From Lyngbya confervoides BDU141951 (GTDB lineage: Bacteria; Cyanobacteriota; Cyanobacteriia; Thermosynechococcales; Thermosynechococcaceae): 64,000 bases of DNA. Every line of letters begins with the position of its first letter. Positions within the stretch are counted from its first letter, which is position 1. This document shows, in pieces, positions 25,289-34,617 of the stretch. The stretch is taken from NCBI RefSeq assembly GCF_000817775.3, contig NZ_JTHE03000088.1, positions 62,001-126,000 on the forward strand. Reading direction: 5' to 3'. A model generated the notes under the pieces. It made no database searches. It was not told the DNA's origin and worked only from the letters and a program-made list of their open reading frames with translations. The position numbers and the translations under genes are program-made.

Positions 25289-26368
25289 TCAATCAGCCTG
25301 TCGGTAAATGGTGCCGTTCAGACCTGTAATTTGGCTGGGCAAAGTCCGGTGATCCACAATCTCCAGCGTGGCCAGGTTGTAGGTCGTTGTGCGGGTGCGC
25401 CGCAGGGCTAAATAAATATCCACCACGCTCATGGATTTATAGGGTGCTAGGGTGCTGCCCATCAGCGATCGCGGCCCTCCTCCTAACGCGCCCGCATAGA
25501 GAAGGTGCAGTTTCCCCTTTTCTGCGGGGTAGTAGGCATGGTGATGACCACTGATGTAGGTGTGAACACCGTGGCGCTCCAGCAGGGAGCGGAGCGCTTC
25601 CGCATGGTGAAGCACCTCACCGGGCTTATTTTTTTGCTCAGCCACAGCGTAGAGAGGAAGATGCCCAATGACTAGCCGCACCGATTCGGGGGGGGCTTGC
25701 GCCAGGCTAGATTCCACCCAGTCAAGCTGATTGCGAGAAATTTGAGCCGTTGAAGCGTCCCAGACCAGACAAAACAGGTGCTTGAGCTGAAAGGTGTAGT
25801 AGAAGGGAAAATGGGCGGCATCCACAAAGTTTAAGCCACAGGCCTGCCGCGATCGCTGCCAGTAAGATCGAGCCAGATCGCGATCGCGGGCAAAGGTGTA
25901 TTGCCCGCTGGCGGTTTGAAACCCAGAGGCGTCGTGGTTACCCAGGGTAAAGCCAAAGGGAATCTGGGCCTGCCGCAGGGGAGTGGCGACGGTGCGATCA
26001 AAGGCCGCCCACATCTGCTGCACCTGATCCGTTGAGAGGGCCTTCGACTGGGCCGCAATCATATCTCCCCCGCACAACACCAGTTGCGGCTGCCAGTCTG
26101 GAATGATCGCGAGGGCGCGGTGAACCTCAGGGGCATAGGTGGTGGACCCGTACTGACTATTTAGATCGCTAATCACCACGATACGCACATCGCCCCGCCG
26201 GGGATTGATCTGACCATGGGGCAAGCGGGCTATTCCCCCCTCGGCTTGAACCGGCTTAGAGGCGAAGAGCGCACGCAAACGATCCTGGGCCAGGTTGCCC
26301 CACCTAGCCCCCCCATATCCCAGAAGGCAGGCCCCCATCCCTCGCAGTAGCGATCGCCTTGAAATCAC
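25289..26368 (-). CDS. Tat-exported metallophosphoesterase
   Basis: The N-terminus SRRSLLRGMGACLLGYGG is a twin-arginine signal, so the folded protein is probably exported to the periplasm. The calcineurin-like phosphoesterase domain follows: VVISDLNSQYGS replaces the first DxH motif (Asp kept, His replaced by Asn), then LCGGDMI, GNHDAS, LVIGHLPLYA and YISGHHHAYYP. Altered first ligands occur in the PPP superfamily, and activity remains plausible. Substrate is unknown. It lies 21 bp downstream of the IctB-like gene in the same direction, so the two may be cotranscribed. Confidence 0.88.
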   Translation of the reverse strand: MISRRSLLRGMGACLLGYGGARWGNLAQDRLRALFASKPVQAEGGIARLPHGQINPRRGDVRIVVISDLNSQYGSTTYAPEVHRALAIIPDWQPQLVLCGGDMIAAQSKALSTDQVQQMWAAFDRTVATPLRQAQIPFGFTLGNHDASGFQTASGQYTFARDRDLARSYWQRSRQACGLNFVDAAHFPFYYTFQLKHLFCLVWDASTAQISRNQLDWVESSLAQAPPESVRLVIGHLPLYAVAEQKNKPGEVLHHAEALRSLLERHGVHTYISGHHHAYYPAEKGKLHLLYAGALGGGPRSLMGSTLAPYKSMSVVDIYLALRRTRTTTYNLATLEIVDHRTLPSQITGLNGTIYRQAD

Positions 26369-26389
26369 ACAAGCCTCCCCATCCCTGAT

Positions 26390-27811
26390 TCAACTTGCCT
26401 CTGAGACATCTTGGAGGCCCCCGGAGTTCGGGACCTGAGCCGCCTGCTGACTTCCCTGGGTCCCATAGCTAAACACCACAGCCACCAATAGCCACCAGAC
26501 CGTGGCCACCTCAGGGCGATACCAGACCGTATCGACAAATCCATGGACTAGCATCCCCGCCATGGCGGCAAGGGCGCCCACGAGCAAAAACACCGAGGAA
26601 TCTTGCTGCTCGCGAATCTGGTGCAGTCGCGTCAGGGCACGGCTAACCAGGGTCAGGAGAAACCAGAAAAAGAGGGAAAACCCAATCAGTCCTACCTCCA
26701 CCATCAGCTCCAGGTAGACGGAATAGGCCCCGAGGGCGCTGTAGTTGGGCCGTTGATAAAGGGGATAGATCCGGTTAAATGCAGAATTTCCCGGCCCAAT
26801 GCCTAACCAGGGGCGATCGCGAATCATTTCCCCCACGGAATTCCAGACATTGATCCGAAAGTTATTGCTACTGTCTTCTCGCCCCGCAAAAACGCTCAAG
26901 GCTCGGTCCCGAAAAGCCGAGGAAAAAAGCAGCCCCAGAACAATCATTGTCACCAGAGTCCCAATAAACATGGGAAAGACTGAGACACGCCACAGTGGTG
27001 GGAGAAGCGGCAAATACCAGTAAAGAATTAAAATTCCCATGACAAACACCGCCAGGGCCGCTCCGATCCACCCCCCTCGACTTCCCGTTCCATACAAACA
27101 AATCAGATTGAGAGCGGTCATGGTGGCCGCCAACAACTTGGGCAGCCAACCGCGCCAGCGAACCAAAACAGCCAGCCCCAAGGGAATCGTCGGTAAGAGA
27201 TAGCCGGCCAGCAGGTTTGGATTCCCCAAATAGCTGTAAACGCGAGTTTGATCAGCCGTGGGGGAGGTGGGATCAACCCAGGTAGCCAGGGCTTCTGCGC
27301 CAAACAGATACTGGCGAATGCCGTAAACGGTCACAAACAAGGCTGTGAGCAGATATACCGTGGTCAGGACCGATCGCCACTGGGGAAATCGCATGAGCCG
27401 CTCCATGAGCAAAAACGCCAACAGATACAGGGTCAACTTCACCAGTCCCACCGCCGCCGCTCCCTTGACCGGGGATTGAGCCGTCGCCAGACATGCCACA
27501 AACCAATAGGCCATCAACAGCAGGTGCGCCGGAATGAAACGCTGACCCATAGGCCGATCATCGGCCAGGGTCAGCACCAGCCAGAGAGCACCGCAGCCAA
27601 GGGCCAGCAGCCCCGTGTAGGTATTGCTCACCAGAGGAGCAACAATAAACATTGCGCTAACCACCAACAGCGCCATCGGCTCCAGCCAGGGAACCAGCAA
27701 GCTTTGGGATCGCCAGGCGTTGAGCAGACCAATCCCGCGAAGGAGAAAGCTATGTTTGGCCCAAGTTTGAGCTGGAAACTGGGCCAGGGTAATGGATTGC
27801 CAGAGATTCAT
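26390..27811 (-). CDS. ictB: IctB-like membrane protein (O-antigen ligase superfamily)
   Basis: The 473-residue protein has about ten to twelve transmembrane segments and the cyanobacterial IctB signatures: LEPMALLVVSAMFIVAPLVSN near the N-terminus, YLGNPNLLAGYLLPTIPLGLA, GSRGGWIGA, and the loop FRINVWNSVGEMIRDRPWLGIGPGNSAFNRIYPLYQ, which is the Wzy_C/O-antigen ligase region. IctB was named for an effect on inorganic carbon accumulation, but it is not a proven bicarbonate transporter, and a glycan-polymerase role fits the fold. Length is normal. Confidence 0.92.
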   Translation of the reverse strand: MNLWQSITLAQFPAQTWAKHSFLLRGIGLLNAWRSQSLLVPWLEPMALLVVSAMFIVAPLVSNTYTGLLALGCGALWLVLTLADDRPMGQRFIPAHLLLMAYWFVACLATAQSPVKGAAAVGLVKLTLYLLAFLLMERLMRFPQWRSVLTTVYLLTALFVTVYGIRQYLFGAEALATWVDPTSPTADQTRVYSYLGNPNLLAGYLLPTIPLGLAVLVRWRGWLPKLLAATMTALNLICLYGTGSRGGWIGAALAVFVMGILILYWYLPLLPPLWRVSVFPMFIGTLVTMIVLGLLFSSAFRDRALSVFAGREDSSNNFRINVWNSVGEMIRDRPWLGIGPGNSAFNRIYPLYQRPNYSALGAYSVYLELMVEVGLIGFSLFFWFLLTLVSRALTRLHQIREQQDSSVFLLVGALAAMAGMLVHGFVDTVWYRPEVATVWWLLVAVVFSYGTQGSQQAAQVPNSGGLQDVSEAS

Positions 27812-27922
27812 TAAGACAACTATTGAGCCGATTCAATCATCCACATCGTCAAGCATGCCACGTTTTGCCACTGCAGCAGAATTACCATCCTCAACAGGTG
27901 CCCGGTCTGGCTCGGCGCTGAC

Positions 27923-28603
27923 CTACTTGGCCAGGCCATTTTCCAGGGCAAAGCGGACCAATTCTGTGCGGCTGTTGGTTTCGGTTTTACTAAACAAACG
28001 GCTGACGTACTTCTCGACGTTGCGAACGCTGGTATTAAGCTGACTGGCAATTTCCTTATTCATCAAGCCCTGGGAGACCAACTCCAGAACGCTCTGTTCT
28101 CGAGGTGTAAAGTCAATCTGAAGTTCGGTTTTTTGACGAGATAACTGGGGCTGATTTTTAAGAATTGCACGAATTTCAGCCACCTGATTGGCTAACTCTT
28201 CAATATCTGTGGTTGACCCCTCCGTGAGCTGGGAATGTCGCTGAATCAAATTGCTGACCACCGCCACCAGCTCGTCTGGGTCAAAGGGCTTGGATAAATA
28301 GGCATCCACACTGGCCTGGTAGCCCTCAATGCGATCCTTGGTCATCCCCCGAGCTGTCAAAAAAACCACGGGCAGTTTTTTAAATCGCGGGTCTTCGCGC
28401 ATTTGCTGGAGAAATTCGTACCCGTCCACCTGAGGCATCATGATATCGGAGATAACTAAATCTGGGGTGCGACGCTCAAGCATTTCCCAGCCCATTTTGG
28501 CATTGCTGGCGACATCAACGGTAAAGCCACTATCTTCCAGATAGGCTTGGACCGCTTCTCGCAGCCCAGGTTCATCATCTACAAGCAGCAAGTGAGCCGA
28601 CAT
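27923..28603 (-). CDS. Response regulator with LuxR-type DNA-binding domain (Ycf29-like)
   Basis: The receiver domain (1-120) has DDEPG, the phosphorylation site LVISDIMMPQVDGYEF, VFLTARGM and the Lys in YLSKPFDPDEL. After a helical linker comes a LuxR/NarL helix-turn-helix (about 155-220), FTPREQSVLELVSQGLMNKEIASQL followed by RNVEKYVSRLFSKT. This layout is that of Ycf29-type regulators, which are also encoded in some plastids. No sensor kinase gene is adjacent. Targets are unknown. Confidence 0.9.
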   Translation of the reverse strand: MSAHLLLVDDEPGLREAVQAYLEDSGFTVDVASNAKMGWEMLERRTPDLVISDIMMPQVDGYEFLQQMREDPRFKKLPVVFLTARGMTKDRIEGYQASVDAYLSKPFDPDELVAVVSNLIQRHSQLTEGSTTDIEELANQVAEIRAILKNQPQLSRQKTELQIDFTPREQSVLELVSQGLMNKEIASQLNTSVRNVEKYVSRLFSKTETNSRTELVRFALENGLAK

Positions 28604-28809
28604 GTGCTACCCTCCCAAATCGCTAGAGTCCTGACCTATGGTGATTTTACAGAATTTTGATCGGCCTTCCACTATCGCCGATCCGCTGGAGTCGTGTCCG
28701 AACAGATCCCAAGCCCGCGCGAATGCAGATAGAATCAGCAGGGGATCAGCAATCCCCCCAGTTTTCTCCACTTTGCTTTCTACAGAATTTTGAACTGAAG
28801 AATTTGTTC

Positions 28810-29226
28810 ATGCAGCTTGAATTTATTCCCGTCGAAGAATTTTACTTTGCCCTAACCCTATGCTGTAAAACCCTAGAAGAGTTTGGCACCCCTGACCTGG
28901 CAGCCCAGGTGCAGGTCATTCTAGCCCAGCGCTACGGCCAGTCCTCTACCGTGGCGGCAGCCAAGCAAAATACGTTTAACTATACGTTTCGAGTGCATGG
29001 TGCCGACCGCGAGACGTCCAATCCCTGGATTGCATCGGTCTCAGATTGGCAGGGCAAGGTGCGGCTGAGCAGTGATTTTGGCTGGCAGCTCAATGGCGAT
29101 CGCAAGCCCGTGCGAACCGATCAGTTCGAGCAGCGCGGCAGCTTCTGCCAGGCCCTTAAACAGCATCTGACCTCCGAACTGGGACTGCCGCTCACCGCAG
29201 ATCAAGGTCTCCAGTCCCAAACTTAA
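28810..29226 (+). CDS. Cyanobacterial hypothetical protein
   Basis: The protein has 138 residues from ATG 28810 (MQLEFIPVEEFYFALTLCC). The frame is open upstream to 28657, but that part is low in conservation-like features. The sequence is soluble, with TLCCKTLEEFGTPDLAAQVQVIL helical and NTFNYTFRVHGADRE beta. No catalytic motif is recognisable and I do not know a function. It is divergent from the response regulator gene and converges with ychF. Confidence 0.65.
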   Translation: MQLEFIPVEEFYFALTLCCKTLEEFGTPDLAAQVQVILAQRYGQSSTVAAAKQNTFNYTFRVHGADRETSNPWIASVSDWQGKVRLSSDFGWQLNGDRKPVRTDQFEQRGSFCQALKQHLTSELGLPLTADQGLQSQT

Positions 29227-29255
29227 TCCGGGCAGGGGCTATCCCTTCACAAGGG

Positions 29256-30347
29256 CTATACATTAAACCGAAAGAGCATAACATCTCCCTCTTGCACCAC
29301 GTAGTCCTTTCCTTCACTGCGCACCAGCCCCCTATCCTTGGCAGCAGTCATGGAACCGCAGTCGACTAAATCTTGGTAGGCCACGGTTTCGGCTCGGATA
29401 AAGCCCCGCTCAAAGTCGGTGTGAATGACGCCCGCAGCCTGGGGAGCTTTGGTACCCAGACGAATGGTCCAGGCGCGGGTTTCTTGAGGGCCGGTGGTGA
29501 AATAGGTTTGCAATCCTAACAGTTCATAGGTGGCGTGAATCAGAGATTGCAATCCCCCTTCTTCCACTCCCAGGGAAGCCAAAAAGTCCGCCCGATCCTC
29601 CGCGGGCAGATCTACAAGCTCGGATTCCACCTGAGCCGAGACCACCACCACCTGGGCCTGATCCGGCTGGGCGATCGCCCTGACCTGATCCACCCAATCG
29701 TTGCCCCCCGCCAGATCCTCTTCCGACACATTGGCCGCATAGATAATGGGCTTGAGGGACAACAGCCCCAGGGAACGAATCAAGTCCTGATCCTCAGCCT
29801 CCAGGCCAGCCTGTCGGGCTGACTTCCCGTCGTTCAGGAGGGTTTGGAGTCTTTGAAGGACCGCCAACTCCGCCTGAGCATCCTGGCTGGTGCGCGCCAG
29901 CTTTTTGACGCGATCAATGCGTCGATCCACTTGGGCGAGATCGGCCAGGGCCAGCTCTAGGTTAATCACCTCAATATCGCGCTGTGGATCCACCGACCCC
30001 GAAACATGAATAATATTTTCATCATCAAAGCAGCGCACCACATGGACAATGGCATCCACTTCCCGAATATTGGCCAAAAATTGATTGCCTAGGCCCTCTC
30101 CCCGGCTCGCCCCCGCCACCAAACCGGCAATATCGACAAATTCAACCCGCGTGGGCACTGTCTCCTTGGAGCTAGAAAGATGGGAGAGCACCCCCAGTCG
30201 CTCATCGGGGACAGCCACCACGCCCACATTGGGCTCGATGGTACAGAAGGGGAAGTTGGCGGCGTCAGCCTTAGCATTGGCCACTAAGGCATTAAACAGG
30301 GTTGATTTTCCGACGTTTGGCAACCCTACAATTCCGGCTCTCAGCAT
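29256..30347 (-). CDS. ychF: YchF/Obg-like redox-regulated ATPase
   Basis: The 363-residue protein has G1 GLPNVGKSTLFNAL, the G3 region VDIAGLVAGASRGEGLGNQFL, and an ASNQKAD-type G4 altered to YAANVSEED, the change that gives YchF ATP rather than GTP preference. A coiled coil (about 130-200) and a TGS-like C-terminal domain follow, including TNFE-like HTDFERGFIRAE and DYVVQEGDVMLFRF. YchF binds ribosomes and is linked to oxidative stress responses. Length and motifs are normal. Confidence 0.96.
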   Translation of the reverse strand: MLRAGIVGLPNVGKSTLFNALVANAKADAANFPFCTIEPNVGVVAVPDERLGVLSHLSSSKETVPTRVEFVDIAGLVAGASRGEGLGNQFLANIREVDAIVHVVRCFDDENIIHVSGSVDPQRDIEVINLELALADLAQVDRRIDRVKKLARTSQDAQAELAVLQRLQTLLNDGKSARQAGLEAEDQDLIRSLGLLSLKPIIYAANVSEEDLAGGNDWVDQVRAIAQPDQAQVVVVSAQVESELVDLPAEDRADFLASLGVEEGGLQSLIHATYELLGLQTYFTTGPQETRAWTIRLGTKAPQAAGVIHTDFERGFIRAETVAYQDLVDCGSMTAAKDRGLVRSEGKDYVVQEGDVMLFRFNV

Positions 30348-30387
30348 AGAAACAATCTTCTGATGAATTTAACCCATGGGTTCACAA

Positions 30388-30417
30388 ACCAACGCCTCTG
30401 TCACCAACGCCTCTGTG
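30388..30417. repeat. Two tandem 15-bp units
   Basis: ACCAACGCCTCTGTC (30388) and ACCAACGCCTCTGTG (30403) abut in the divergent region between ychF and the decarboxylase gene. Confidence 0.9.
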
Positions 30418-30481
30418 CCTCCATCAGGCTGCATAGACCGTTTGCACAAAGGCGCTTATCCCCAAAAGCTTGAATTCATCC

Positions 30482-32005
30482 ATGATATCAACTGTTGATC
30501 AAAGTCGAACGCCATTACTCACCGCGCTGCTACAGCAGGCAACAGCACCCCATCTGCGCTTTTATACCCCGGGTCACAAGGGGGGCCCCGGCAGTAGCGC
30601 CCAGATGTTAGCGGCCTTTGGGGCGGCGGTATGCCGCGCGGATCTCCCGGAGCTGCCAGGCTTTGACAATCTCTTTGCACCTCAGGCCTCCATTCAAGCC
30701 GCGCAGGAACTAGCGGCGGCGGCCTTTGGCGCTGACCACACCTATTTTCTCGTAAATGGCTCCTCTGGAGGATTAATGGCTGCGCTGCTCAGCGTATGTC
30801 GGCCGGGAGAGGAGGTGATTGTGCCACGCAACAGTCATCAATCAATCCTGCATGGGCTGATTCTAGCCGGAGCTAGGCCCATCTGGATGTGGCCCAGCAG
30901 GGAGGAGGATATTGCCCACTGCCTGACCCCAGCCGCCCTGGCAGCGGCCATCTCTGCCTACCCCCAAGCAAAGGCCGCGATCGCCATCTCCCCGTCCTAC
31001 GAAGGCGTCTGCGGCAATGTAGCGGGATTGGCGCGGGTAGCTCACCAGGGCGGTATTCCCCTGATTGTGGATGAAGCCCACGGTCCCCACCTGGGGTTTC
31101 ATCCGGCCTATCCAGCTTCAGCCCTCTCCCAGGGCGCTGACCTGGTGGTGCAGTCAACCCATAAGGTGCTCAGTGCCTTTTCCCAAGCTTCCATGCTGCA
31201 CTGTCGGGGCCATCGCATCGACCGCCATCGCCTCCAGGCCAGTCTCCGCATGATCCAAACCAGCAGCCCCAGCGCATTACTGCTGGCCTCCTTAGATGCC
31301 GCCCGGCAGCAGTGGGCTACCCAAGGTGAACCCATCCTGGAGGCGGCCCTGACCATGGTCCGGCAGGCGCGCCGGCAGATCCAGGCCATTCCCAACCTGG
31401 ATCTGTTAGCCCCGGCTCCGGATGTCGGCGATCCAGAACAATCGGGCTTTGTGGCCCTGGATCCGCTTCGCCTCACCATCAAGACCCAGGGGCTGGGAAT
31501 AGACGGCTTTCACTTCGATGATCAGCTCGCCAGCCGGTTTCAGATTCTGGCAGAGCTACCAGCTCAGAACCACCTGACCTTTACCTTGGGACTGGGAAAT
31601 AGCGCTGCCGATCTAGATCAGTTGGTTCAAGCCGTTCAAACCCTTTGCAGCGATTGGGCCGAACAGCAAAATCACACCCAACAGATCTCGCGATCCCCTC
31701 TGCAAGTCCAGAAAGCCTCCTTCCAGGATCCGCTGACTCCCAGGCGATCCACCCTCACCCCTCAAGCAGCCTTTAACGCGACCTCCCAAACCGTTCCCTT
31801 AGAGAGGGCGGTGGGTCGGATCAGTCAAGCGCTAGTTTGTCCCTACCCTCCCGGCATCCCAATTTTGTTTCCCGGAGAGACCATCACGGCGGAGGCGATC
31901 GCCCAGCTTTGCCAAACCCGAGAAGCAGGGGGCTTCATTGTCGGCGCCGCTGATGCCCCGGCCACCTCACTTCAAGTGATAGGCTTTGATGAAGCCCAGC
32001 CCTAG
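30482..32005 (+). CDS. Orn/Lys/Arg decarboxylase family PLP enzyme
   Basis: This is a fold-type I pyridoxal-phosphate enzyme of the short Orn/Lys/Arg decarboxylase group (about 507 residues). It has FYTPGHKGGPGSS at the start, FLVNGSSGGLMAALL, the cofactor Asp in LIVDEAHGPHLGF, and the Schiff-base lysine in VQSTHKVLSAFSQASMLH. The C-terminal domain has VCPYPPGIPILFPGE. The product is likely cadaverine, agmatine or putrescine, but substrate cannot be told. I chose ATG 30482 over a TTG at 30470. The cobalamin gene cbiT follows 68 bp after it. Confidence 0.9.
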   Translation: MISTVDQSRTPLLTALLQQATAPHLRFYTPGHKGGPGSSAQMLAAFGAAVCRADLPELPGFDNLFAPQASIQAAQELAAAAFGADHTYFLVNGSSGGLMAALLSVCRPGEEVIVPRNSHQSILHGLILAGARPIWMWPSREEDIAHCLTPAALAAAISAYPQAKAAIAISPSYEGVCGNVAGLARVAHQGGIPLIVDEAHGPHLGFHPAYPASALSQGADLVVQSTHKVLSAFSQASMLHCRGHRIDRHRLQASLRMIQTSSPSALLLASLDAARQQWATQGEPILEAALTMVRQARRQIQAIPNLDLLAPAPDVGDPEQSGFVALDPLRLTIKTQGLGIDGFHFDDQLASRFQILAELPAQNHLTFTLGLGNSAADLDQLVQAVQTLCSDWAEQQNHTQQISRSPLQVQKASFQDPLTPRRSTLTPQAAFNATSQTVPLERAVGRISQALVCPYPPGIPILFPGETITAEAIAQLCQTREAGGFIVGAADAPATSLQVIGFDEAQP

Positions 32006-32073
32006 AGACACCCTCCCGCTAGATTTCCTGATAACGTCCTGTTTTCATGCTTGCTCATTGTGCTTCTTTAAGT

Positions 32074-32679
32074 ATGCGCTACACCATTTGGCCCTATGCC
32101 AGCCCAGGTATTCCTGATCAGCTTTTTGAAAGACTTCCGGGTATTCCCCTCACCACCCGCGAAACTCGCCTGCTGATCCTTTCCCAACTGCGACTGGACC
32201 CCCAATCCATCATCTGGGACATCGGCGCGGGCACCGGGACCATCCCAGTAGAAGTGGGACGACTGTGTCCTCAAAGCCACATCGTGGCCATCGAGCGCGA
32301 TGAGGAGGTGGCCGCCTTAATTCAGAAAAATTGCGATCGCTTTCAGGTCAGTAACGTGGAGGTCATTGGCGCGAGCGCGCCCCAATGTCTGGCCCAGCTC
32401 AAGGCGCCCCCGCATCGTGTCTGTATTGAGGGGGGGCGATCCTTCAAGGAGATGATGACGGAGGTTTGGCGCTTTCTTCGACCCGGAGGCCGGGTTGTGG
32501 CCACCGCCTCTAGTCTGGAGCATCTATACAACATCTCGGAAACCTTTGCTCAACTCCAGGCCCGAAACATTGAGGTGGTTCAGTCCGTCATCAATCGCCT
32601 GGAGAATCGGGGCATTCGGCAAACCTTCTCTGCCGTTGACCCGATTTTTATTCTGAGTGGAGAAAAAATGGAACCCTAG
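32074..32679 (+). CDS. cbiT: Cobalt-precorrin-6B C15-methyltransferase (decarboxylating)
   Basis: CbiT methylates C15 and removes the acetate carboxyl of the precorrin in cobalamin synthesis. The protein shows WPYASPGIPDQLFERLPGIPLTTRE, the SAM-binding loop IWDIGAGTGTIPVEVGRL, the acidic end of strand 2 in VAIERDEE, and FLRPGGRVVATAS. I chose ATG 32074 because family similarity begins right after it; ATG 32047 would add nine residues. Another cobalamin gene, cbiA, is 13 kb away. Confidence 0.9.
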   Translation: MRYTIWPYASPGIPDQLFERLPGIPLTTRETRLLILSQLRLDPQSIIWDIGAGTGTIPVEVGRLCPQSHIVAIERDEEVAALIQKNCDRFQVSNVEVIGASAPQCLAQLKAPPHRVCIEGGRSFKEMMTEVWRFLRPGGRVVATASSLEHLYNISETFAQLQARNIEVVQSVINRLENRGIRQTFSAVDPIFILSGEKMEP

Positions 32680-32752
32680 CGCCAGAAGGCTGCATTCCTT
32701 AGGGTATACTGTGCTCCAGCCAATTTTTCAAGGGTAACATAAACGGTTCTGC

Positions 32753-34585
32753 ATGATTTCATTGCTCGCGATTCTGGCTTCGGTTCCGGCTCTTGCGCCT
32801 GATCTTCCTCCAACTCCTTCCCAAGAAACCTGGCAGATCCCAACTCCGGAGGTAGACCCTTCAGACCTCTCCCCAGAATCAGACCTCTCCCCAGAATTAG
32901 CGCAGCGCCTTCCTTCCTCCTTGGCGACCCCGCAGGAGATTTCCCCATCGGTCCATCAACCGCCTCTCCCCTCAGGGCTCTGCCCCCCGATGGCCCCCGC
33001 CTCTGACGGGAAGGGCGGGCCAGCAGGACTAGGACCAAAAGCGCTAGGGCCAGAAGCAACCGGACCCCAACAGAACTGTCCCTCCCCAGTCCTCCTCTCT
33101 AACCGCCAGATCTCGGATCCCTCCACGGTCTCCCAGGCCCATGATCCAGTCCTGGAACTGGCAAAGGGAACAAAAACGCCGCCTCCGCCTAAACCCACGC
33201 TGTATTCGGTTCCTCAGGAAATTCGTCCCCTGCCTGGAGAACTCGATGAGGTTCCTGTGTTTAACAGCAATAGTCCAGAAGTGGTCCGGGGTTCAGGCAT
33301 CCTGCTCTCCACATTTCCGCCAGACGAGATGCAGTACCCGGATGCCCACCTGGATTTTGCCTTCAAGGGTCGGTTTGATATCTTCGCCCACCATATTGCC
33401 CGCAGCGATTATCCAGAGGACACTCCAACCCCTTATCTGGGCATTTTGGTAAAAAACGGCAGCTCCCGGCGCTCCACCGTGGTGGATATTCTGCAGGCGG
33501 CCAGCTATTTGGGCACGCCCGATGCCCCCTACATCGACTTACCCAGTCGAACGCCCAACAATCTGGGACGAGTCTATTCAGGTCCGGGCGATCGCGTGAG
33601 TAACGTGATTCTCCGGGGCGTCCGTCAGAGCAACTGGCCCGCCAGGATCTCCCTGGCCCCCGATGAAACCATTATGCTCATGAACCTGCCCCTGCCCCTG
33701 CCGACCCTGGGACGCCCGATCAAGAACGGTTCAGACGGACCGCAGCGACGGATCATCCAAGCCCAAGCAGCCGGGAAGCCCCCCCGAAAGCGCGTGGCCA
33801 CCCCCTCCTCCAACGCCCGCTCAGCCCTGATTCGGCTCAAGTCTGAGGGGAAAGTGTATGTGGCCAGTATGGCCATGCTGGCGCCGGTGGCCGCAGACGG
33901 CCGGGAACTGATCCCCACCAAGGCGGACTGGGAAGACCTTCTGCGCCGGAGCGATGTCCTAAGGCCCCGAGACCATCCCCCCTCGGATCTCAACAGTCAG
34001 GCCGAAAAGTTTTACTACGGTCGAGTGGCAGGGGTAAGCCGAGGATCCAACTGGGAAACCCAGATTACCGACTCTCGCAAGCAGAAAAAGCTCACCATCC
34101 CCGCCCCCGGAAAATCCTTTTCCTATGGAATTAGCACCCTCCAGCGCGGCACCTTCGGCACAGGCCAGATTCAAAGCGCGCCCATGCTGGTTCGCTATCC
34201 TGATACGGCCTACTTAGCCCATGGCAACTACGGGGTCCATTATCAGCTGACGTTGCCGCTGTATAACCCCAGCGATCGCCCCCAACAGGTCAATCTGATG
34301 CTGCAAACGCCGGTTAAGCAAGATGACTCTCAGCAGGCTTTGCTGTTTTATCACAACCCCCCCCCGTCCATTTTCTTTCGGGGAACGGTGCGATTGCGAT
34401 ATAAAGGGGATGATGGAGCACCTGCGCTTCGATATCTTCATCTGGTGCATCGGCGGGGCGAAGCCGGACAGCCACTTCTGACGCTGAATCTTAAAGCAGA
34501 GGAATCTCGCCTAGTCACGGTTGACTTTTTATATCCTCCCGATGCCACTCCCCCCCAGGTGCTCACAATTCAAACCCAGCCCTAA
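32753..34585 (+). CDS. DUF3370 exported protein
   Basis: The 610-residue protein has a short signal peptide (MISLLAILASVPALA), then about 130 residues rich in proline and serine containing the duplicated hexapeptide SDLSPE, then the DUF3370 domain starting at EIRPLPGELDEVPVFNSNSPEV. This cyanobacterial domain covers the rest of the protein. It includes GILLSTFPPDEMQYP, FAHHIAR, GRVYSGPGDRVSN and NLPLPLPTLGRPIKNG. It is probably a periplasmic or outer-surface protein; no function is established. A perfect 18-bp tandem duplication at 32861-32896 encodes the SDLSPE repeat. Confidence 0.88.
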   Translation: MISLLAILASVPALAPDLPPTPSQETWQIPTPEVDPSDLSPESDLSPELAQRLPSSLATPQEISPSVHQPPLPSGLCPPMAPASDGKGGPAGLGPKALGPEATGPQQNCPSPVLLSNRQISDPSTVSQAHDPVLELAKGTKTPPPPKPTLYSVPQEIRPLPGELDEVPVFNSNSPEVVRGSGILLSTFPPDEMQYPDAHLDFAFKGRFDIFAHHIARSDYPEDTPTPYLGILVKNGSSRRSTVVDILQAASYLGTPDAPYIDLPSRTPNNLGRVYSGPGDRVSNVILRGVRQSNWPARISLAPDETIMLMNLPLPLPTLGRPIKNGSDGPQRRIIQAQAAGKPPRKRVATPSSNARSALIRLKSEGKVYVASMAMLAPVAADGRELIPTKADWEDLLRRSDVLRPRDHPPSDLNSQAEKFYYGRVAGVSRGSNWETQITDSRKQKKLTIPAPGKSFSYGISTLQRGTFGTGQIQSAPMLVRYPDTAYLAHGNYGVHYQLTLPLYNPSDRPQQVNLMLQTPVKQDDSQQALLFYHNPPPSIFFRGTVRLRYKGDDGAPALRYLHLVHRRGEAGQPLLTLNLKAEESRLVTVDFLYPPDATPPQVLTIQTQP

Positions 34586-34617
34586 TCTTCCCTTCGTTTT
34601 GGAGACCTCCCTGACCT

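Noticed and set aside
25289-26368. The metallophosphoesterase as an inactive protein because DxH reads DLN
   Set aside because: The other metal motifs GGD, GNHD and GHxH are intact, and variation at the first histidine occurs in active members of the superfamily.
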